From Candidatus Pantoea soli (GTDB lineage Bacteria > Pseudomonadota > Gammaproteobacteria > Enterobacterales > Enterobacteriaceae): a stretch of DNA of 64,000 bases. Numbering within the stretch: position 1 is the stretch's first letter; every line of letters starts with the position of its first letter. Positions 58,152 through 64,000 of the stretch are shown in pieces. Made by a program: the position numbers and the translations under genes. The stretch is from positions 2,728,001 through 2,792,000 of the forward strand of contig NZ_CP032702.1 in NCBI RefSeq assembly GCF_007833795.1, given 5' to 3'. The notes under the pieces were generated by a model. It was not told the DNA's origin. It was given only the letters and a program-made list of their open reading frames with translations, and made no database searches.

Positions 58152-58811
58152 ATGGCTAAGATACGAACCCTTGACTCCTTTCAGGATTATGTTGATTCTG
58201 AAATGGCATGGAGAATAAAAGAAATATCCCAGTTAACTGGAGCTATTGACTTATCTACTTCTGCATCTCAAAGAACAATGATCCGTGCTTCGATCCCATT
58301 ATTGTATGCCCACTGGGAAGGCTTCATAAAAAAAAGCTCTGAAAAATACATTGAATACCTGTCTAATTTAAGATTACGGTATGCCGATTTAGAAGAATGT
58401 CTGATCGTATTGGGTATGCGTAAGCAACTTAACGTTATCGTTACTACTAATAAACATGACCTTCTATCTGAATCCCTGAATTTTATTCTATCAGGGCAAT
58501 CGGAGAGAGCGACATTAAATTTTGACTCTGCTATACATACCGAATCAAATTTAAAATCACATGTATTCGATAATATAGCTAAAAGCATTGGGGTATCTGT
58601 TGAGCAATTTACCACGAAATACAACTTCATAGATGAAAGTCTATTGAAGCGTAGAAATAGCATAGCGCATGGTGAGTTCTTGGATGTAAACGCAAAACAG
58701 TGGAAAGAAATATCACAAGAAACACTAACTCTGATGAGATGCTTCAAAAATGAATTATTAAACAACGCATCAACAAAAAGATATCTAAAAAAGCAAGATA
58801 TAGCTCATTAA
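58152..58811 (+). CDS. MAE_28990-like HEPN protein, probable RNase effector
   Basis: 219-aa all-helical protein of the MAE_28990/MAE_18760 HEPN type. The HEPN catalytic Rx4H motif is R168-NSIA-H173 in LLKRRNSIAHGEF, and the family helix LLYAHWEGFIKKSSEKYIEY is at 50-69. Such HEPN proteins are predicted metal-independent RNases in defence and toxin-antitoxin loci. GGGAG ribosome site 7 bp before ATG; operon with the DUF262 gene, which would be its regulator. A terminator-like stem follows. AT-rich like its partner. Confidence 0.8.
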   Translation: MAKIRTLDSFQDYVDSEMAWRIKEISQLTGAIDLSTSASQRTMIRASIPLLYAHWEGFIKKSSEKYIEYLSNLRLRYADLEECLIVLGMRKQLNVIVTTNKHDLLSESLNFILSGQSERATLNFDSAIHTESNLKSHVFDNIAKSIGVSVEQFTTKYNFIDESLLKRRNSIAHGEFLDVNAKQWKEISQETLTLMRCFKNELLNNASTKRYLKKQDIAH

Positions 58812-58815
58812 TCAT

Positions 58816-58847
58816 AAAAAGGGCTGTATCACAACCTGATGCAGCCC
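58816..58847 (-). terminator. Terminator-like stem after the HEPN gene
   Basis: GGGCTGTATCA pairs with TGATGCAGCCC (11 bp, one G-U). The T run (TTTTT) lies on the reverse-strand side, so it is a better terminator for leftward transcription from the Ogr side, but could also end the cassette mRNA. Confidence 0.6.
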
Positions 58848-59360
58848 CAATAAAAAACAAGCAACTAAAAAAGAAAAAACAAAGCATATTGCGAAATAAC
58901 ATTACATTAGATCCATAGCGAACATTGAGAACTACCCATTATAAATCCATTCTATAATTCAATAGTTATGTAAACTAAATTGCATAAGCTCTGTCATCTA
59001 TCATTTAAAAAAAAAGCCATTCGATGATTGATATGATTACTGTTAACCTTTAATTCTTGGACGACCGAAAGTAAAAGCACATTCAACATAATCACTGGAA
59101 AATCATCAAAGGCCTCAACGCGCAATGCTATCCCCGCCACGCCTGCCCGCTTTATGTATCGCTTTTCATGCAACTGCATAACGCACGCCGTGCCGCGCCG
59201 GGCATGAGCTAAGCAAGGGAAAGCGGTACATGATTTTGCATGCAGATCCATGCATGCTATGCATGCACGGCTCTTTACAAAGCGGCTGGCCAGAAAAAAG
59301 CTTCGGGAAGAAAGAATATGGGCGCAAAAAAGCCTCTGGTGTGGCAGCGGCTGTACGGGA
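58848..59360 (-). other. Low-content region with one weak ORF (Ash/Icd-like?)
   Basis: Left part is AT-rich without a gene. On the reverse strand a frame (58994-59488) includes MDLHAKSCTAFPCLAHARR and GVAGIALRVEAFDDFPVIML, which loosely recalls Ash/Icd-like proteins of P4-type phages; start and reality are uncertain, and it overlaps the Ogr gene. A cluster of GCATGC motifs lies at 59238-59267. Confidence 0.3.
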
Positions 59361-59612
59361 TTAATGAATCTGGCGGAATGCTGAGCCGTAACGGCCCAGC
59401 GTCTGGCGTTCTCTTGCCGGTTCCGGTGGTGCTTCCGGTACGTTTTCCGGCTGTGGCGGTGCGGTGATGACCTTTGTGATGCTCTCATTCGTCTTGAAGG
59501 TACAGGAGCAGTCCAGGTTAGTGCACTGGTGATAACGCTCTTTTACCTGCTCTGACATATAGCGGCTCGATTTGGTATGTGCCGCGCTTTTGCAATAGGG
59601 ACAGTGCATCAT
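59361..59612 (-). CDS. Ogr/Delta-type late gene activator
   Basis: 83-aa zinc-finger activator of P2/P4 late genes (P2 Ogr 72 aa). Zinc ligands Cys4, Cys7, and the pair in HQCTNLDCSCTF; the core KERYHQC motif is identical to Ogr. A proline-rich tail (PPQPENVPEAPPEPARE) replaces the usual C terminus. ATG at 59612 has AGGAGGG upstream and overlaps the stop of the Psu-like remnant. Probably the only intact satellite gene apart from cargo. Confidence 0.85.
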   Translation of the reverse strand: MMHCPYCKSAAHTKSSRYMSEQVKERYHQCTNLDCSCTFKTNESITKVITAPPQPENVPEAPPEPARERQTLGRYGSAFRQIH

Positions 59613-59985
59613 TTCTGGCTACCCTCCTGAAGCTTTGCACGCTGCGTCCGGATTGATTCAGCCAGTTTCTGGCGACGCACAGGATGGCGATAAAGCTCCA
59701 TATCAATACCGGTTAACGGCGGGCAATACAGACCAATATTCTCCAGCAGCGGAGCCTCATTTAGTATGCTGTCTGGCAGAGCAGCCGCCGCCCGTGACAG
59801 CGCTTCACCAACCAGATAAGCCCGTCCTTAATCCGGTCCCGGTCATCACCGGCAAAAATCGGGGAAAGTTCTTCACGGCGGATACCCAGCTTAATGGCCC
59901 ATAGCAGCGACGGACTTAAGTTATGCAGGCTGACTGTCAGTGAGCATCTGCAAATTTGGTCAACGCATCCCGGTGAGATTCGACG
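59609..59985 (-). pseudogene. Psu-like (polarity suppression) remnant
   Basis: The reverse strand encodes, across at least two frameshifts, SVESHRDALTKFADAH, then LTVSLHNLSPSLLWAIKLGI and RREELSPIFAGDDRDRIKDG, then YLVGEALSRAAAALPDSILN, ending in RTQRAKLQEGSQK and a stop overlapping the Ogr start. Organisation and some blocks recall P4 Psu, which inhibits Rho; assignment is tentative. The gene lacks a start and is broken. Confidence 0.5.
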
Positions 59986-60009
59986 CTGGTCGATTTCTGC
60001 GGCTATCTA

Positions 60010-60335
60010 ATGCCTATAAGCACCGCGACCGGGCTTTTTATAGGCAACGCTAATATCCGCCCGCTGAATCCGAAGTGCTACTTCTATCATGCTTACCTGT
60101 CTTTTATGGAATCGCGCGGCTATTAATACCCACGCAGCCTGACGGCCTTCGGCCAGGCTGTGCCGCAGCCCCTAAAAAATATGAGCGCGTGCTGCTTAAG
60201 CGCCGTACGAATAACGGTATATAACCCAATCTCACGCTGCACGAGGAGAGCGTGGGACTGGTAACCCTCATGCAGTCAGTAAACCTCACGGAAAACGAAC
60301 CGGCTCAAGCCAGTTTCTTTACATTTCAGCCCTGA
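60010..60335 (+). pseudogene. P4 alpha-type primase, C-terminal remnant
   Basis: Segments FIGNANIRPLNPKCYFYHAY, LSFMESRGY, then SLTAFGQAVPQ, then in another frame KKYERVLLKRRTNNGI and PNLTLHEESVG match the C-terminal DNA-binding end of P4-family primase/helicase proteins. An internal TAA (60124-60126), a frameshift near 60175 and another stop break it. The N-terminal primase and helicase domains are gone. Confidence 0.75.
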
Positions 60336-60348
60336 GTGATTACTGCAT

Positions 60349-60366
60349 ATGTACACCTGTGTACAT
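60349..60366. promoter_or_regulatory. 18-bp palindrome upstream of the toxin gene
   Basis: ATGTACACCTGTGTACAT, two 8-bp arms around CT. It shares the GTACAC core with the attachment repeats. It may be an operator or recombinase arm site, 170 bp before the toxin start. Confidence 0.4.
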
Positions 60367-60535
60367 GCAACCCTTAACTCTTCACAACCTAACGAACGGA
60401 TTTAAAATACTTAAAACCTCACATCAATAGGATAAATACGTCTTACTAAAATAATTTATGGCCCTGAAATAATTCATCATGTCAGAAAAAGGTTATGATC
60501 GTCCGGTTTGTTTTCTAAACCCATGAGGCTGCATT

Positions 60536-61357
60536 ATGGATGATGGCATAAAGATCGCGATGTCCCCTGTTCAGCTTGCTGCCGCACTCTCTGACAAGAC
60601 AGTGACAGAAGCGGAGACGATGGGTAACCGCCTTCTTGGAGGGCTGGGGCTTATCATGGGTTCACTTGAGCTGGCAGGCGCCACCGCGCTTTGTATCGCA
60701 CCTGAACCTACCGGATTAACAAAAGCAGGATGTGTAGTTGTCGGCGCACATAGTCTTGATAGCATTCACGCTGCGGCAAACCAGCTCATTGTAGGCAGAG
60801 ATACCCGCACGGCAACTTACGAGGCAGCAACAGCAATTGCCAAATCCTTTGGAGCAGATAACGATACAGCGATGAAAATCGGCCTGACTGTCGATATCGC
60901 TGTTCCATTAGGATTTGCACTTGGCATCGGCGCAAGTCGGGTAGCATCAGTAAGAGCTGGCCGCATCAAACTCAGTGAACATGAGTCAATGACGGGTTTT
61001 AAACCCGGCGGGCATACGCTTTCCACACATGTTGGCAAAAGTGATGCAGAGTTGTTAGCCCGCTTTGATGCGAATAAGCGTTTGCAGTATTCCACCACCT
61101 TTACCAACGTGCAGGTAGCAGAAGAAGCCATATCGAGAGCGCTCTTTGCTAACCGGGGCGTTATAAAATCCGTTCTTGCCGGAGGCAGGCAGGGAGCCAG
61201 GCTGACTATTCGTAATGCATCAGGTAAAGCGATTGGCTACGGTTTCCGGCGCGGGAGTAACCAGCGGATAGTCATGACAAATGTGAGAATTGTTATTGAG
61301 TTTCAGCAATATAACGGCAAACCCTATTACATTCTCACCGCGTTCCCGGATCTATAG
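60536..61357 (+). CDS. Polymorphic toxin with RNase A-like (BRA) C-terminal domain
   Basis: 273 aa. The N-terminal half (residues 1-150) is Ala/Gly-rich with hydrophobic helices (LLGGLGLIMGSLELAGATAL, IGLTVDIAVPLGFALGIG), typical of pre-toxin segments of unknown role. The C-terminal 120 residues form a CdiA-CT RNase A-like domain: GGHTLSTHVGKSDAELLARF with His160 and His165, and the terminal YYILTAFP. An immunity gene starts 7 bp after the stop. No signal peptide or secretion marker is visible; delivery may be by T6SS, or the module may be an orphan CDI tip. Confidence 0.8.
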   Translation: MDDGIKIAMSPVQLAAALSDKTVTEAETMGNRLLGGLGLIMGSLELAGATALCIAPEPTGLTKAGCVVVGAHSLDSIHAAANQLIVGRDTRTATYEAATAIAKSFGADNDTAMKIGLTVDIAVPLGFALGIGASRVASVRAGRIKLSEHESMTGFKPGGHTLSTHVGKSDAELLARFDANKRLQYSTTFTNVQVAEEAISRALFANRGVIKSVLAGGRQGARLTIRNASGKAIGYGFRRGSNQRIVMTNVRIVIEFQQYNGKPYYILTAFPDL

Positions 61358-61364
61358 GTACAAA

Positions 61365-61661
61365 ATGCAAAACTTCCACTTTCTTGACCAACTGATTTTC
61401 GGTTATTTCAACCAGGACGCCGACATCATTAATGATGGCGAGGATACAATTGAAGGCATAGTACGGCTATTCAAAAAGTCAGCACCAGACTGGATGCTCC
61501 AAGATCTTGTCGAAGAAGTTGATGGTTTTATCTCCGCATATGGTAACGGTGTCGAAGAGGAGTTCAGGAGACGATACGGGTTTGATTTTTCGCCTGAACT
61601 TTGGGAAACCACTGCTCATGAATTCCTGATGACAGTACGTCAGATCTCGTCAGAGACATGA
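61365..61661 (+). CDS. CdiI-type immunity protein
   Basis: 98-aa acidic protein immediately after the toxin. MQNFHFLDQLIFGYFNQDAD and EDTIEGIVRLFKK recall the immunity family that accompanies BRA toxins (contact-dependent inhibition immunity). Start chosen at ATG 61365; an upstream open frame overlaps the toxin and is not conserved. Predicted to neutralise the RNase in the cytoplasm. Confidence 0.7.
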   Translation: MQNFHFLDQLIFGYFNQDADIINDGEDTIEGIVRLFKKSAPDWMLQDLVEEVDGFISAYGNGVEEEFRRRYGFDFSPELWETTAHEFLMTVRQISSET

Positions 61662-61694
61662 GGTTTTCAGGAGTACATTTCCTGATGAGAAAAA

Positions 61695-61720
61695 ATAATT
61701 GGTACACGTTTAGGTACACG
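61695..61720. repeat. Right 26-bp direct repeat, probable attR
   Basis: Exact copy of 55745-55770, 34 bp after the immunity gene stop. Start-to-start distance is 5,950 bp. Confidence 0.75.
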
Positions 61721-61793
61721 GAAGAAAACTGAATTAAATAAAAACTTTTAAAACAATTATTTGGGATATGTATTCAGATTCCGCCAGCCCGAC

Positions 61794-61836
61794 GAAGTCC
61801 TGAGAGCCCGCACGGCGCAAGCCTGCGGGCTTTTTT
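61794..61836 (+). terminator. Second ssrA-type terminator, right copy
   Basis: GAAGTCCTGAGAGCCCGCACG... with AGCCCGCA pairing TGCGGGCT and a T run. Same layout as 55663-55707 but diverged, so it is probably the original chromosomal ssrA downstream region or an older attachment scar. The 200 bp between it and the next gene hold nothing I can identify. Confidence 0.65.
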
Positions 61837-62077
61837 ATACCTGCAACCTTCAGGGATGATCAGCCTGAATCCAGTGACAATGAGTACAGATTCAGACACA
61901 CACCACGCCCCTATTCTCCCTTCTCACAACAGCCTTTTGCCGCCGCTGTGCAACGCCAATCGTAACCCGCCTGAAACAGCGCTCTGATTCACTTACAGTT
62001 TTATCCTAATGCGCAACATTGCTCTCTGTGCCAGTGTTAACTACGCTCATAACACCAATGACACTCAATGAGGGACT

Positions 62078-62437
62078 ATGATGAAAAAGACACTGATTGC
62101 CGCATCCGCTCTTCTGCTGGCTTCTTCCGCTTTTGCTGCCACTACACATGCCACCGATGAGACCGTTGCTAATGCTCAGGCTGGCGCGGATACCGCCAAA
62201 GAGAAACTGCATCAGGCGCAGCATCAGGGCGAAGAGCAGCGTCTCAAAGCTAAACATGCTGCCGAAGGTAAAAGCGACAACCTGACCAGCAAAACCAGCG
62301 AAGGCGCGCAGAAAACCTGGAACAAAACCAAAGAAGGCACCGAGAAAGGGTGGGATGCCACCAAAGAAGGAACCAAAAAAGGCTGGAACAAAACCAAAGA
62401 AGGTGCCAGCGATCTGAAGAAAAAAGTCACTGAGTAA
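62078..62437 (+). CDS. Secreted protein with 11-residue KTKEG repeats
   Basis: Not recognised as a named gene. 119 aa with a Sec signal peptide (MMKKTLIAASALLLASSAFA, cleavage before ATTHA). The mature part is very polar. Three tandem 11-residue repeats: NKTKEGTEKGW, DATKEGTKKGW, NKTKEGASDLK, preceded by a looser one. The pattern resembles LEA and apolipoprotein-like amphipathic helices, suggesting a disordered or surface-induced helical periplasmic protein, perhaps for stress. Terminator at 62456-62478. Confidence 0.8.
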   Translation: MMKKTLIAASALLLASSAFAATTHATDETVANAQAGADTAKEKLHQAQHQGEEQRLKAKHAAEGKSDNLTSKTSEGAQKTWNKTKEGTEKGWDATKEGTKKGWNKTKEGASDLKKKVTE

Positions 62438-62455
62438 TCTTCAGCAAATTTCACT

Positions 62456-62478
62456 AAGGCCGCGATGCGGCCTTTTTT
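62456..62478 (+). terminator. Terminator after the repeat protein
   Basis: AAGGCCGC-GAT-GCGGCCTTTTTT hairpin with a T run. Confidence 0.85.
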
Positions 62479-62623
62479 GTGCCTGCCACTAACCGGATTG
62501 ATACAAAACGCTGCGATCCCGCTCCTGGATTCGGGTTAATTCCTAAGTAGTGATTGATTAATGAGCAGCCTGCGCGAATAGTAAGCGAACCGGCCATCGG
62601 GTGCCGGCACAAGGAGAAAGCGC

Positions 62624-62809
62624 ATGGGATATTACGTACTGAAAAAAAGTGATACAGCATTGTCACAGAAATACTGGTTTGTGCTTAAAGCCAGCAACGG
62701 CGAAACCATCGCCACCAGCGAGATGTACAGCTCTAAACAGGCGGCGGTAAACGGCATCCGCTCGGTGCAGCAGAACGGTACGTCGACCACCCTTCACGAC
62801 GAGACCTGA
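62624..62809 (+). CDS. DUF1508 (YegP-like) small protein
   Basis: 61 aa, a single DUF1508 unit: YWFVLKASNGETIATSEMYS then QAAVNGIRSVQQNG. Family proteins have unknown function; YegP of E. coli holds two such units. AAGGAGA ribosome site 6 bp before ATG. The 230 bp that follow show no gene. Confidence 0.85.
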   Translation: MGYYVLKKSDTALSQKYWFVLKASNGETIATSEMYSSKQAAVNGIRSVQQNGTSTTLHDET

Positions 62810-63039
62810 CTTCGCGCAGCCTGCGCAGTGATGCGCAAAGCCGGGTCATTGCCCCTGCAATACTCTTTGACCTGTCATAGCGGCGTAATGGATTACGCGA
62901 TGCATCGCGCCGCTACACCTCACTGGCGAGCGGTTGTCACGCAGCACCACAGGCCCCCCCTCAAACGCCACCAGCGCTTTGCATCCGCCGGCCTTTGCCC
63001 CTACACTTGCCGCATCGCCCTTAACCATTAATTAAATTT

Positions 63040-63696
63040 ATGTCCGATACATTTCAACGCCAGCCGCTGCCCTTACCCAATGGCCACAATAAAGTGCTGT
63101 TGCACTCCTGCTGCGCGCCCTGCTCGGGCGAAGTGATGGAAGCGATGCTGGCTTCCGGCATCGATTACACTATCTTCTTCTATAATCCGAACATCCATCC
63201 GCTGAAAGAGTACGAGCTGCGCAAAGAGGAGAACATCCGCTTTGCTGAAAAGTTTGGCGTGCCTTTTGTTGATGCCGATTACGACAAAGACAACTGGTTC
63301 GAGCGCGCGCGGGGCATGGAGTGGGAGCCGGAGCGCGGCGAGCGTTGCACCATGTGTTTTGATATGCGCTTTGAACGCACCGCGCTCTATGCGCATGAGC
63401 ACGGCTTTCCGGTGATCACCAGTTCGCTGGGCATCTCGCGCTGGAAGAATATGCAGCAAATCAATGACTGCGGTGTACGGGCGGCGGCGCGCTATCCGGA
63501 TATGCTCTACTGGGAGTTTAACTGGCGCAAAGGCGGCGGTTCGTCACGCATGATAGAGATCAGCAAACGCGAACGCTTTTACCAGCAGGAGTACTGCGGC
63601 TGTATCTATTCGCTGCGCGATACCAACCGTCATCGCGTCGCCAGCGGACGCGAGCGCATTGAAATTGGTGTGCAGTATTACGCGCCGGACGAGTAA
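63040..63696 (+). CDS. queH: Epoxyqueuosine reductase QueH
   Basis: 218-aa QueH/DUF208 enzyme for the last step of queuosine tRNA modification, non-orthologous to the cobalamin-dependent QueG. Cys pair in [30 protein letters not shown], and the late [11 protein letters not shown] give the iron-sulfur and second metal sites. Whether queG also exists in this genome cannot be seen. Confidence 0.93.
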   Translation: MSDTFQRQPLPLPNGHNKVLLHSCCAPCSGEVMEAMLASGIDYTIFFYNPNIHPLKEYELRKEENIRFAEKFGVPFVDADYDKDNWFERARGMEWEPERGERCTMCFDMRFERTALYAHEHGFPVITSSLGISRWKNMQQINDCGVRAAARYPDMLYWEFNWRKGGGSSRMIEISKRERFYQQEYCGCIYSLRDTNRHRVASGRERIEIGVQYYAPDE

Positions 63697-63732
63697 CCGC
63701 GTTGCTTGCTGGCGCACGCCAGCAGGCTGTGC

Positions 63733-64000
63733 TTACCAGGCCAGCGTCTGGCCGCGATAATCAATAAAGTGATGCCCGCCCTGTCCACGGAAACGCTGCA
63801 GCTGGGTAACCAGCCCGCTGGCGCTCTGTTCAGCCGTAATATCGGCCCCTTCCCCGCCCATGGCCGTTTTGACCCAGCCGGGATGCAGCGACAGCAGGGT
63901 TGTGCCTTGCGCCGCCATCTGTCCGGCCAGCGCCCGGCTCAGCATGTTGAGCGCCGCTTTGCTGGCGGCATAAAACGGCAGCGTCGCCTGCGGGTTTTCC
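63733..64000 (-). CDS. Short-chain dehydrogenase, C-terminal part
   Basis: Partial: the reverse-strand frame runs off the window edge at 64000. Catalytic YxxxK visible as FYAASKAALNMLSRAL, followed by the SDR segment LLSLHPGWVKTAMGG and a short C terminus. Substrate unknown; likely an NAD(P)-dependent oxidoreductase. Convergent with queH. Confidence 0.88.
   Translation of the reverse strand, partial: ENPQATLPFYAASKAALNMLSRALAGQMAAQGTTLLSLHPGWVKTAMGGEGADITAEQSASGLVTQLQRFRGQGGHHFIDYRGQTLAW

Larger units (their letters stand above)
55629..61836. mobile_element. Decayed P4-type satellite island at ssrA
   Basis: Between two copies of the ssrA terminator region. Contains, left to right: attachment repeat, frameshifted ssrA-type integrase, AT-rich DUF262-HEPN cassette, Ogr/Delta activator, Psu-like remnant, alpha-primase C-terminal remnant, toxin-immunity pair, second attachment repeat. 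Integrase class and alpha/Psu/Ogr relics point to a P4-like satellite; base composition of the cassette (visibly AT-rich) differs from the GC-rich chromosome. No intact replication or packaging gene remains, so mobility on its own is unlikely. Confidence 0.85.

Noticed and set aside
55629..61836. tRNA genes or a CRISPR array in the island
   Set aside because: No cloverleaf or regularly spaced repeat was found; the only tRNA-like fold is the tmRNA end.

Overview
The window looks like a chromosomal piece of an enterobacterium related to Pantoea/Erwinia (Erwiniaceae). Almost every protein resembles its Escherichia coli counterpart, and gene order follows the E. coli K-12 pbpC-to-ssrA region, but sequences are diverged and GC-rich. 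Genus is inferred, not proven. Function names rest on remembered family sequences and motifs; no searches were run.

Layout. 1-8.7 kb: pbpC (cut by the window edge), the alpha-2-macroglobulin yfhM, sseA and sseB. 8.7-12.8 kb: pepB, iscS, iscR and trmJ. The genes normally between iscS and pepB (iscU, iscA, hscB, hscA, fdx, iscX) are absent, and IscS lacks the C-terminal tail that docks IscU. 12.9-22.5 kb: suhB, an unrecognised membrane protein, a ZevAB-like metal transporter pair, csiE, hcaT, glyA, hmp, glnB. 22.5-30.4 kb: glrR-qseG-glrK, the small RNA GlmY with sigma-54 promoter and GlrR sites, purL. 30.7-55.2 kb: the conserved block mltF, tadA, pgpC, yfhH, yfhL, acpS, pdxJ, recO, era, rnc, lepB, lepA, rseC-rseB-rseA-rpoE, nadB, trmN6, srmB, grcA, ung, grpE, nadK, recN, bamE, rnfH, ratA, smpB. 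Many regulatory sites are readable: IscR, Zur-like, PurR, NsrR, sigma-54, sigma-E, NadR, FNR, sigma-32 and LexA.

55.26-61.84 kb: tmRNA (ssrA) followed by a decayed P4-type satellite island. It is bounded by an exact 26-bp direct repeat and by two diverged copies of the ssrA terminator. It holds a frameshifted ssrA-type integrase, an AT-rich two-gene DUF262 + HEPN cassette (candidate antiphage defence), an Ogr/Delta activator, wrecked psu-like and alpha-primase remnants, and an RNase A-like polymorphic toxin with its immunity gene.

61.9-64 kb: a secreted 11-residue-repeat protein, a DUF1508 protein, queH, and the end of a short-chain dehydrogenase.

The best leads for something undescribed are the DUF262/HEPN cassette, whose DUF262 motif is altered, the toxin pair in the same island, and the reduced isc locus, where IscR and a tail-less IscS persist without the scaffold machinery.
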